Assembly: GCF_029933015.1 (NCBI RefSeq) | Contig: NZ_JAOZOZ010000077.1 | Coordinates: forward strand, 1-7,323 | Reading direction: 5' to 3' | Length of the DNA: 7,323 nucleotides | Source: Hydrogenimonas sp. | GTDB lineage: Bacteria > Campylobacterota > Campylobacteria > Campylobacterales > Hydrogenimonadaceae | Shown: positions 1 through 5,984 of the stretch, one piece after another | Layout: every line of letters starts with the position of its first letter | Position numbering within the stretch: position 1 is the stretch's first letter | Notes under the pieces: model-generated | Told to the model about the DNA's origin: nothing | Database searches by the model: none | Seen by the model: the letters and a program-made list of their open reading frames with translations, nothing else | Translations under genes and position numbers: made by a program

Positions 1-1385
1 ACGGCGTCGAAGTCGAAGTGCTGTCCCTGCAGAAGCGTATAGACAAGCTCCCATTTTTTCATGGTCTTTACCACGGTGCCGCTGTATATGAGGCGAAACT
101 TTTTCATCGTCTCGTCGAAACCGGGTGGAAGCGGCGCATCGGCGGGAATGTGGAGATTGACGGTGATGATGCCGTCGTCGCCCAGCTCTTTGAGGTGGCG
201 CCGCAACCCTTCCTGCCAGTCATGCCCCAGCTGGTCGATCGTGACGATGGCATAGCGGTCGCTGTCGTGTTTTTCGACGGTAAATTCGGAAGTTTCCCGT
301 GCCGGCGCCTCCGATTCGGTGGAGAATCCGATGTCGTCGAAACTCTCCAGCAGCGTCCGGGTCATCTCCAGATGCCTTGCGGGCAGATGGATCGTGACGG
401 GGTCGAGGCCGTTGGGCGCCAGTACCGCGTAGAGCAGGCTTTCCCGGCGCACCTCGTCGGTATCGATACCGACGAACTCCGCCTGGTCGTGGACCGAAGG
501 CTTCAGTGCCGTCGGAACGAATCTGTAGGCCTGGACGAGCTGCTGGGATTTGGTGTGGCCCGTCACCAGCTTGGCGTAGGCGACCCGGAGTCCGCCCCCG
601 CCCTCTTTGAGATATTGCACCTGCATCCGCGAGACGCGCAGCAACGCCCTGTTTTTGCGGTATTCCGGGCGGCTCATCAGCATACCGGCCTCCGCGACGG
701 CGTCACAGTGGGGCGAGCGGAAGTAGGCGGAGTTGACCACCACTTCTTCTGCCCGGTTCTTGGCGACGAAGGCGATGACCCGGCCCGAAGCGATCGCCTC
801 TTCCAGCTCCTTGCGGAAGTAGAAGATCGGTTTGACATAGGTGTAGCGGTAGGTGAGATAGGTGAGTTTGACGATGTCGTAGGCGTCGGTTGGGTCGGCC
901 AGCGTGACTTCGAGTTTTTCCTTGGCATAGGCGTCGATCGTGGCGGCGTCGACCGGGCGCGCGGCTTCGAGAGGCCTGAAACGCCGAAAGCGTTTTTCGA
1001 AGAGAAGGACCCATCCCTTGTTCCCTTCGTTTCGAAACTGAAGGGCGTCGGTCAGGGACTCGAGAAGGAAAAAGGAGAGGCCTGCCATGGAGTCTTCCGG
1101 ATTTCGGCTGTCGTAGACGGGGAGATTCTCTTCGTCGACCGGCATCCCCTTGTTGCGGAAATGAAAACGCAGGCCGTTTTCGATGGGTTCGGCGTCGATT
1201 TCGAAATGCTCCCCCTTGTCGGGCTGAAGGTTGTTGACGATGAAAGCGGCCGCCTCTTCCGCCGCAAGCTCCAGCTGCTGCGCTTCCGTCTCGTCGGCAC
1301 CGAAATAGCGTCCCGTTTCGGCGACGAAGGCGCGGATGATACCGATGGCGCGCAGGTCGTGGTAGGTGGAGAGGTGGGTGATCAC
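1..1385 (-). CDS. HATPase_c_2-GNAT fusion, anti-sigma-factor-like protein (3' end outside window)
   Basis: 461 complete codons are visible and the frame runs off the left edge. Residues ~1-135 resemble an RsbW/HATPase_c_2 domain: an N-box-like LELAAEEAAAF (38-48), a G1-like NKGMPVD (78-84) and a G2-like AGLSFFLLESLTD (101-113). Residues ~165-300 resemble a GNAT acetyltransferase fold: AGMLMSRPEYR (233-243) at the usual acetyl-CoA-loop strand, then LVTGHTKSQQL (273-283) with a following aromatic helix. Residues ~300-461 form a third region (FVGID, RRESLLYAVL, LPARHLEM) that, from memory, accompanies HATPase-GNAT proteins found beside PP2C and STAS genes. Key residues are altered: the N-box Asn is Phe48, the G1 Asp is Asn78, and GLG is GLS. 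A role in binding a STAS protein is inferred; acetyltransferase activity is not supported. The GTG start at 1385 was chosen because GGAGAGG lies just upstream and the HATPase homology begins there; no in-frame ATG lies between it and the preceding stop. It follows the phosphatase gene by 52 bp. Confidence 0.75.
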   Translation of the reverse strand, partial: MITHLSTYHDLRAIGIIRAFVAETGRYFGADETEAQQLELAAEEAAAFIVNNLQPDKGEHFEIDAEPIENGLRFHFRNKGMPVDEENLPVYDSRNPEDSMAGLSFFLLESLTDALQFRNEGNKGWVLLFEKRFRRFRPLEAARPVDAATIDAYAKEKLEVTLADPTDAYDIVKLTYLTYRYTYVKPIFYFRKELEEAIASGRVIAFVAKNRAEEVVVNSAYFRSPHCDAVAEAGMLMSRPEYRKNRALLRVSRMQVQYLKEGGGGLRVAYAKLVTGHTKSQQLVQAYRFVPTALKPSVHDQAEFVGIDTDEVRRESLLYAVLAPNGLDPVTIHLPARHLEMTRTLLESFDDIGFSTESEAPARETSEFTVEKHDSDRYAIVTIDQLGHDWQEGLRRHLKELGDDGIITVNLHIPADAPLPPGFDETMKKFRLIYSGTVVKTMKKWELVYTLLQGQHFDFDA

Positions 1386-1389
1386 TTTT

Positions 1390-1396
1390 CCTCTCC
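1390..1396 (-). promoter_or_regulatory. Ribosome binding site for the GTG-started HATPase-GNAT gene
   Basis: Minus-strand GGAGAGG followed by AAAA and GTG. It supports the GTG at 1385 as the start. The GGAG core is 7 bases from the start codon. Confidence 0.6.
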
Positions 1397-1402
1397 GCGA
1401 AA

Positions 1403-1437
1403 AAGAATGAAGAATGAAAAATGAAGAATGGAGAATG
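1403..1437 (-). repeat. Five tandem imperfect heptamers (CATTCTT) between two genes
   Basis: Read on the minus strand, the 35 bases divide exactly into CATTCTC, CATTCTT, CATTTTT, CATTCTT, CATTCTT. They begin at the base after the phosphatase stop codon and end 6 bases before the ribosome binding site of the next gene, so they make up most of the intergenic gap. The composition is much more A+T-rich than the flanking genes. No open frame or stem-loop explains them. Function is unknown; changes in copy number would alter stop-to-start spacing without touching either protein. Confidence 0.85.
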
Positions 1438-3189
1438 TCATCCGATGTGCTCCGTTTTGATGATTATCATCGTCAGGTCGTCGTTGGGTTCGTTGTCGCC
1501 GACGAAGGCTTCGATCTTTTCGACGATCGCCTTTTTGACGGTGACGGGATTGTCGGTGCCGGCACGGACGATGGCCCGGCTGAGGCGGTCGATGCCGAAC
1601 ATTTCCTGTGCGCCGTTTTCCGCTTCGGTGACGCCGTCGGTGAAGGCGACGATGAGTGCCTCCTCTTCCAGGGGAATCGTACGGTTTTCGTAGGAGGCGG
1701 CTTCGAAAACCCCGATGGGCGGTGCGAAGGAGGGTAGCGGCGAAGAGAGATGCCCGCCGCTTTTGACGATGAAGGGCGGATGTCCCGCCAGTGCGAAGGT
1801 CACTTCCCTTTTCGCGGCGTCGACGACACCCACCAGCAGAGTGGCGAACATCTGCTGCTCTCCAAGCATGCAGAGCTTTCTGTTGGTTCGTTCGATGATA
1901 TGGGCGGGATCGAAACGGTCGTCGGCCGCCGCTTCGATCAGGACGCTGGAGGCCATCATGAAGAGCGACGCCGGGACCCCTTTGCCCGAGACATCCCCGA
2001 TGTAGAAGAGCAGCTTCTCGCCGTCGATGCGGTAGCCCCAGAAGTCGCCGCCCACCTCTTTGGCCGGTTTCATCATGCCGCTGAGGGCGAAAGGAGGCTG
2101 CACCAGATTCTCTTTTTTAGGCAGGAAGCTCTGCTGGATCCGGCTGGCCAGTTCCAGTTCGTTGCGGACGCGCTCCTCTTTGGCGACGTTGGCTTTGAGT
2201 TGTTTCGAGACGATCAGAACCATCAGCAGGATAAGCAGCATTCCGATCAGGGTGATCACCCCCATCCGTATACGCATGCCCGTCAGGGGAGAGAAGAGGG
2301 CCTTCTGGTCGAGCATGACACCGATGATCCATGAAGTGTGGGGCACGCCCATCGTATAGAGCAGATATTCCGCATCGGCCGTTTCGATGTCGTAGATGCC
2401 GAAACTGTGCTCTTTCATCGCTTTCGCCGCTTTGGCGAGGGAAGGGGAGTGCACCTGCTTCGCATAGGATTGCAGGGTCTCTTTGAGCCGGACCTTCCTG
2501 TCGGGATGGTAGAGCATCAGCCCTTTTTTGGAGACGAGAAAGACGAAACCGTCTTCCAGCTCCGCGAGGCTATCCATCCGCCTGGCCAGCTCGTCGAGGG
2601 CGATATCGGCGGTGACGACCCCCAGAAAGGTTCCGTTGGTGTCGTAGACCGGATGGCTGTAGGTGCTCATGTAAATCTCGCCGCCTCCGGTATCGAAATA
2701 GGGCTCGCCCCAGAGTGGTTCGCCCAGATACTTCACCGATCGGTACCAATCCTGGGAGAGATAGTCGTACTGCGGCGGGATCGTGTCGATCTCGGCGATA
2801 CCGTTTTGGGTCTTGTAGATGTAGTGGCAGTAGTATCCGGGCGTCACCCGGTCCGGTTCGAAAGCGACGGCCGAGCCAAAGAGCGCGTCGTCGAGTTCGA
2901 CCGCCTCTTTCAGGCCTTTGAGCACTTTACGGAAACGGGAGGGGTTGGATTTGACGAGGTAAGCCGCTTCCACGGCGGGGCGGCTCGTTTTGTCCAGAAA
3001 GGCTTCGACTCCCTGGAGGATGTCGAGGTTGACGATGTGGGCGCGGCGCATCGCCGACTCCTGGAGCTCGCCGCCGACATATTTGTCGATGAGAAAGAGT
3101 GACGTCAGGAAAAAGGGGATCGTGATGACGACGATGTAGAAGACGATCTTCTTCTGGATCGAATCAAGTCTAAATCGTGATTTCAACAA
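1438..3189 (-). CDS. Membrane dCache-PP2C (SpoIIE/RsbU-type) serine phosphatase
   Basis: A 583-residue protein predicted to dephosphorylate a STAS anti-anti-sigma partner in response to a periplasmic signal. Layout: short basic N-terminus, TM1 ~14-34, periplasmic double-Cache domain ~40-300 (DWYR at 147-150, PYFD at 163-166, TAD at 193-195), TM2 ~309-328, short helical linker with ELELASRIQQSFLP (344-357, the typical lead-in to SpoIIE phosphatases), then PP2C ~370-579. The metal-binding acidic residues are present: GGDF (Asp382), GDVSGKG (Asp399), FTDG (Asp518) and NDD (570-571), so the enzyme looks active. No HAMP domain is apparent between TM2 and the linker. The start is TTG at 3189, preceded by AAGGA; no ATG occurs in frame until residue 47, which would delete TM1. 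It overlaps the upstream RsbW-like gene by 20 bases. The STAS protein encoded two genes upstream is the obvious substrate, by context. Confidence 0.92.
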   Translation of the reverse strand: MLKSRFRLDSIQKKIVFYIVVITIPFFLTSLFLIDKYVGGELQESAMRRAHIVNLDILQGVEAFLDKTSRPAVEAAYLVKSNPSRFRKVLKGLKEAVELDDALFGSAVAFEPDRVTPGYYCHYIYKTQNGIAEIDTIPPQYDYLSQDWYRSVKYLGEPLWGEPYFDTGGGEIYMSTYSHPVYDTNGTFLGVVTADIALDELARRMDSLAELEDGFVFLVSKKGLMLYHPDRKVRLKETLQSYAKQVHSPSLAKAAKAMKEHSFGIYDIETADAEYLLYTMGVPHTSWIIGVMLDQKALFSPLTGMRIRMGVITLIGMLLILLMVLIVSKQLKANVAKEERVRNELELASRIQQSFLPKKENLVQPPFALSGMMKPAKEVGGDFWGYRIDGEKLLFYIGDVSGKGVPASLFMMASSVLIEAAADDRFDPAHIIERTNRKLCMLGEQQMFATLLVGVVDAAKREVTFALAGHPPFIVKSGGHLSSPLPSFAPPIGVFEAASYENRTIPLEEEALIVAFTDGVTEAENGAQEMFGIDRLSRAIVRAGTDNPVTVKKAIVEKIEAFVGDNEPNDDLTMIIIKTEHIG

Positions 3190-3535
3190 CGTTTTCCTTG
3201 TTTTCGTAGCGGTAGTGGAGCGACTGGACCAGTTGGGTCACGAGAAAGAGCCCCAATCCTCCGAATTCGCTCTCTTCGACCGATTTCAGAGGCCCCTTGT
3301 CGGAAACGCCGGGATTGAACTTTTCGCCCCCGTAGCGCAGTGCCATCGTCACACGCTCCCCTTCGACTCCCAGATGCAGGTCGTAGCCGTCGCTTCCGCC
3401 ATGGGTCAGGAGGTTGACGACCAGCTCTTCGCAGACCAGTCTGAGTCTGTAGCAGCGGGTATCGTCCAACACGAATTCCCGACAGAAGCGCTCGATGGCG
3501 GCCATTCCCTCTTCGAGGGTTTTGTAGCGGTGCAT
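3170..3535 (-). CDS. RsbW/SpoIIAB-like ATP-binding protein (anti-sigma-factor/serine-kinase family)
   Basis: A 121-residue single-domain GHKL (HATPase_c_2) protein, a little shorter than RsbW or SpoIIAB. Family role: bind a target such as a sigma factor and phosphorylate its STAS antagonist. N-box CEELVVN (35-41) keeps Glu37 and Asn41. The G2 loop is intact at GGLGL (92-96). The G1 loop reads YGGEKFNP (68-75): Tyr68 stands where the family normally has the adenine-contacting Asp, so kinase activity is uncertain. The start is the ATG at 3535, which shares one base with the STAS stop (TGATG) and has AAAGAGG upstream. The same frame stays open further upstream, but that stretch overlaps STAS and has no family similarity. 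It overlaps the phosphatase gene by 20 bases. The target is not identifiable from the window. Confidence 0.88.
   Translation of the reverse strand: MHRYKTLEEGMAAIERFCREFVLDDTRCYRLRLVCEELVVNLLTHGGSDGYDLHLGVEGERVTMALRYGGEKFNPGVSDKGPLKSVEESEFGGLGLFLVTQLVQSLHYRYENKENVVEITI
3195..3199 (-). promoter_or_regulatory. Ribosome binding site deciding a TTG start
   Basis: Minus-strand AAGGA inside the end of the RsbW-like gene, 5 bases before TTG at 3189 and 8 before a second TTG at 3186. Either TTG gives nearly the same protein. The site implies initiation coupled to translation of the upstream gene. Confidence 0.55.
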
Positions 3536-3831
3536 CACACCTCTTTCATGAACGTCAGGAACCCCGAAATCTTCAGAATTTCCCTTACGTTGGGGTTGGC
3601 GCCGGTGACGAAGAGCGCCCTGTCCGCCGCCTGGGCCGCCTTGGCGCAGCGAAGCAGTACCTGAAGGCCTGCGCTGCTGATGTAGAGGAGATCCGTCAGA
3701 TCGAGCAGAATATCCCTCTCGAGCCCCTTCAATGCTTCCGAAACCTTCTGCATCGCTTCCGGGGCGTTGGTGGCGTCCAGACGGCCGATGAAGCTGATGC
3801 GGAGCTTCTCCTCTTTTTTCACATCGATCAT
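3535..3831 (-). CDS. STAS-domain anti-anti-sigma-type protein (SpoIIAA/RsbV family)
   Basis: A 98-residue protein made of one STAS domain. The phosphorylation loop DLLYISSAGLQVLL (47-60) aligns with DSSG/DSTG of SpoIIAA and RsbV. By that alignment Ser53 is the phospho-acceptor and the preceding Asp is Ser52. RLDATNAPE (17-25) is the usual early STAS motif. The expected role is a switch: unphosphorylated, it binds the RsbW-like protein encoded next and releases that protein's target; the PP2C enzyme would restore this state. The ATG at 3831 is chosen because AAGGAG stands 8 bases upstream and the domain begins there; an in-frame start at 3915 would add 28 residues overlapping the receptor gene. 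Its start overlaps the receptor's stop by four bases (ATGA), which suggests translational coupling. Confidence 0.93.
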   Translation of the reverse strand: MIDVKKEEKLRISFIGRLDATNAPEAMQKVSEALKGLERDILLDLTDLLYISSAGLQVLLRCAKAAQAADRALFVTGANPNVREILKISGFLTFMKEV

Positions 3832-5942
3832 GAATTTTTCTCCTTTGCGATATTTGCGATACGCTCCTGGACCGCCTGGTCGAAAGTGGTCGCGAGGGTA
3901 TCGAGCTCTTCGCATTTTTGTCGGTAGGCACTTTTTTGTCGTTCCAGGAGTCTGTGGGTGTGTCTGGCATACCAGATCATGAAAAAGACCAGGACGAGGG
4001 AGAGTGCCATGATTCCGAAGACGACGCCGTAGATGGTCTCTTTCAGCTTACGGAAGGAGTCCATCGCTTCGGCTTTGTCGATCTCGACGATGACCCCGAG
4101 ATCGAGGATTTCGTCCCAGCGCCATGCCCCCAGTACCGGAGTGCCGCGATAGTTCGGGTAGCCTTCCACATCAGTGCCGTAGCGTCCGCCCACCGCCTCT
4201 TCCGCTGCCTTGGTCGGCCTTCCCCGGTGGGTGATGGAGAGGTTTAGAAAAGAGCTGGCGTTGACGGGAAGGAGGCCATTCTCTTTAAGAGCCCTTTCGA
4301 AACGGCTGCGGGAGATCATCTGCATCTGGTCGTTGATGAGATAGGTTTCACCGCTTTTGCCCATTCGGCCCTGATGGACGATGTTGAACAGAGGTGCCGG
4401 ATCGATCCGCATGGCAAAAAGCGCCGGAGCCCTGCCGGTTCTGGGATCGACGATGCGCATCAGAAGATAGTAGTGCCGCAGGTGGCCCATCCGATCCTTT
4501 TCTATACGCACGGGGGAGATATGGGCGTATCCCTCTTTGAAGGCGTGTGCGATCTGCCTGCGTACCGGTGGGAAAGTGATATGTTTCCCTCTCAGTGCCG
4601 GCTCCGAGGCGCTCAGAATGGTGCCGTTTCGATCGATGATGAGAAAGCCGTCGGCCTCCCGGATCCGCCGTTTGAGTTCGAGGTAGAGGTGTCGGGAAGC
4701 TTCGGCGTCCGGGGGGACGATCGTTCCGTCCTTTTGGAGAAAATCAGCGAGAAACGGTGTCTGGTTGACGAGGTGGTTGAGATGGTGGCGCTGGGTGGCG
4801 AACCACTCGATCAGGGATCTGTGGGTGACGTCGAGTACGGTTTTGAGGGAGTGGGCGATCTCTTTTTTTCTCTCGCTGCCGCTGTTATGAAGGCTTGTGG
4901 CGGTGACGAGCAGTGCCACCGCGAAAAGCAGCGTTGCGGCGATTCCCAGCGGCATACCGAAAAATCGCGCTCCCATTTCCCGATAGTGATACCATCCTGC
5001 CAGTACCACGAGGAGCACGAGTCCTATGACGATGGCGATCGAATCGAGGGGAAGGGTTTTCAAAAAGGGGGTGCTTTTTGTCTGAAGGTTCCGCATATTC
5101 CCCTCTCCACTCCATTTGTCGTAGATCGCTTCGAAACGATCCGGGGAAATCGAGGCGAGTGTTTTGTCTAGAATGGAGAAGACGATCTCGGGTGTTTCGG
5201 GCTGCAATCCGATCCTGAGATCGATGAGGTAGTCCAGGGTGACACTCTTTTCGAGATCGCCATAGCCGCGTCGATGGATGAAATAACCGGCGGTGGCGTC
5301 GTTTTCGGCGAAATAGTCGATCTCTCCCCGGCGAAGATGGTCCAGACCGTCCGTAACGGTGGGAAATTCGATGACGATGGCTTGGGGATAGCGTCGTTTG
5401 AGGTAGGAGACGATAGCGTATCCCTTCACGACGCCGACGGTTTTGCCCCGCAGTGCGTCTGGGAGATCTCCTTCGGGTGTGGGCCGGTCGAAGCGTTTCA
5501 AAAGAACGGTTCGGATTTTGAAAAGACTTCTATGTGTGAAACGGATGAACTTTTTGCGCGCCTCAGTCGGGGTGACGGCACTGATCATCTGCACCTGTTT
5601 CGTTTTGAAGAGTCCGATCGATTCGGACCAGCTGGTCGTGGGAACCGGGAGAAAGACGATACCACTTTTTTGACCGACGATTTTGAGAATATCGGCGATC
5701 ATACCGGTATGGCGGCCGATGTCGCTGCGCCATTCGAAAGGAGGCCAGTCGGGGTCGTAGACAAAACGCAGAACAGGCCGTTTCTGCAACCACGCTTTCT
5801 CCTCCGGAGTAAAAGGAAGTGTCTTGAGCGTTTCCGAAGCGGCCTCCAAAGTGCGCGGAAAAAGGGTCAAAAAGAGGATCGTGAGCAAAAAAGCGGCCGA
5901 AGCGGCCAGAAAGGTTTTGTCGTTTTTCCCGGATCGTCTCAT
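3828..5942 (-). CDS. Membrane receptor with SBP_bac_3 and Cache sensor domains, no output domain
   Basis: 704 residues. TM1/signal anchor ~11-29; periplasmic SBP_bac_3 domain ~40-278 (YDPDWPPFEW at 62-71); TM2 ~300-318; short basic cytoplasmic loop; TM3 ~330-350; periplasmic Cache-type domain ~355-630 (GKSGETYLIND at 528-538, YRGTPVLGAWRW at 598-609); TM4 ~637-657; cytoplasmic tail 658-704. By alignment from memory with HisJ-type binding proteins, Arg129 and Asp215 stand where the ligand's carboxylate and amine are held, so an amino-acid-like ligand is plausible. Relatives of this layout normally continue into PAS plus histidine kinase or GGDEF; here the tail is only 47 residues, mostly helical, and ends in a stop shared with the STAS start. 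It therefore probably signals by protein contact with the partner-switching proteins (inference). The ATG at 5942 gives a proper basic n-region and hydrophobic signal; its likely ribosome site, GGGAGAG, is 12 bases away inside a stem-loop. Confidence 0.88.
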   Translation of the reverse strand: MRRSGKNDKTFLAASAAFLLTILFLTLFPRTLEAASETLKTLPFTPEEKAWLQKRPVLRFVYDPDWPPFEWRSDIGRHTGMIADILKIVGQKSGIVFLPVPTTSWSESIGLFKTKQVQMISAVTPTEARKKFIRFTHRSLFKIRTVLLKRFDRPTPEGDLPDALRGKTVGVVKGYAIVSYLKRRYPQAIVIEFPTVTDGLDHLRRGEIDYFAENDATAGYFIHRRGYGDLEKSVTLDYLIDLRIGLQPETPEIVFSILDKTLASISPDRFEAIYDKWSGEGNMRNLQTKSTPFLKTLPLDSIAIVIGLVLLVVLAGWYHYREMGARFFGMPLGIAATLLFAVALLVTATSLHNSGSERKKEIAHSLKTVLDVTHRSLIEWFATQRHHLNHLVNQTPFLADFLQKDGTIVPPDAEASRHLYLELKRRIREADGFLIIDRNGTILSASEPALRGKHITFPPVRRQIAHAFKEGYAHISPVRIEKDRMGHLRHYYLLMRIVDPRTGRAPALFAMRIDPAPLFNIVHQGRMGKSGETYLINDQMQMISRSRFERALKENGLLPVNASSFLNLSITHRGRPTKAAEEAVGGRYGTDVEGYPNYRGTPVLGAWRWDEILDLGVIVEIDKAEAMDSFRKLKETIYGVVFGIMALSLVLVFFMIWYARHTHRLLERQKSAYRQKCEELDTLATTFDQAVQERIANIAKEKNS
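3840..3845 (-). promoter_or_regulatory. Ribosome binding site of the STAS gene
   Basis: Minus-strand AAGGAG, 8 bases before the ATG at 3831, lying inside the last codons of the receptor gene. It is the strongest Shine-Dalgarno match in the window and it decides the STAS start over the longer in-frame alternative. Confidence 0.7.
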
Positions 5943-5953
5943 GCGTGCGAAAG

Positions 5954-5978
5954 GCTCTCCCGCCTCGGACGGGAAAGC
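5954..5978 (-). promoter_or_regulatory. Stem-loop between pldA and the receptor gene
   Basis: On the minus strand GCTTTCCCG pairs with CGGGAGAGC across the 7-base loop TCCGAGG: nine pairs, one of them T-G. It begins 6 bases after the pldA stop codon. Only three T residues follow closely, so it is a poor intrinsic terminator. Its 3' arm contains the receptor's best Shine-Dalgarno match (GGGAGAG, 5961-5955). It could attenuate read-through, protect the upstream mRNA end or reduce receptor translation. The pairing is seen; the role is inferred. Confidence 0.5.
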
Positions 5979-5984
5979 GCTCTG

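Noticed and set aside
18..1424. A 468-codon open frame on the plus strand opposite the HATPase-GNAT gene
   Set aside because: It is the same antisense-register effect. The minus-strand frame gives clear HATPase and GNAT motifs, a ribosome site and operon continuity, while the plus frame gives none.
3832..3915. Start of the STAS gene at 3915
   Set aside because: The added residues overlap receptor coding sequence, are unlike STAS, and ignore the strong AAGGAG placed for the ATG at 3831.
3536..3970. N-terminal extension of the RsbW-like protein to a start at 3970
   Set aside because: The extra 145 residues are arginine- and serine-rich, overlap STAS and the receptor end in another frame, and resemble no domain. 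Family homology begins at the ATG at 3535.
5954..5978. Intrinsic rho-independent terminator after pldA
   Set aside because: The stem is good but only three T residues follow before CGCACGC, so a true terminator is not supported. It is kept only as a stem-loop of unknown role.
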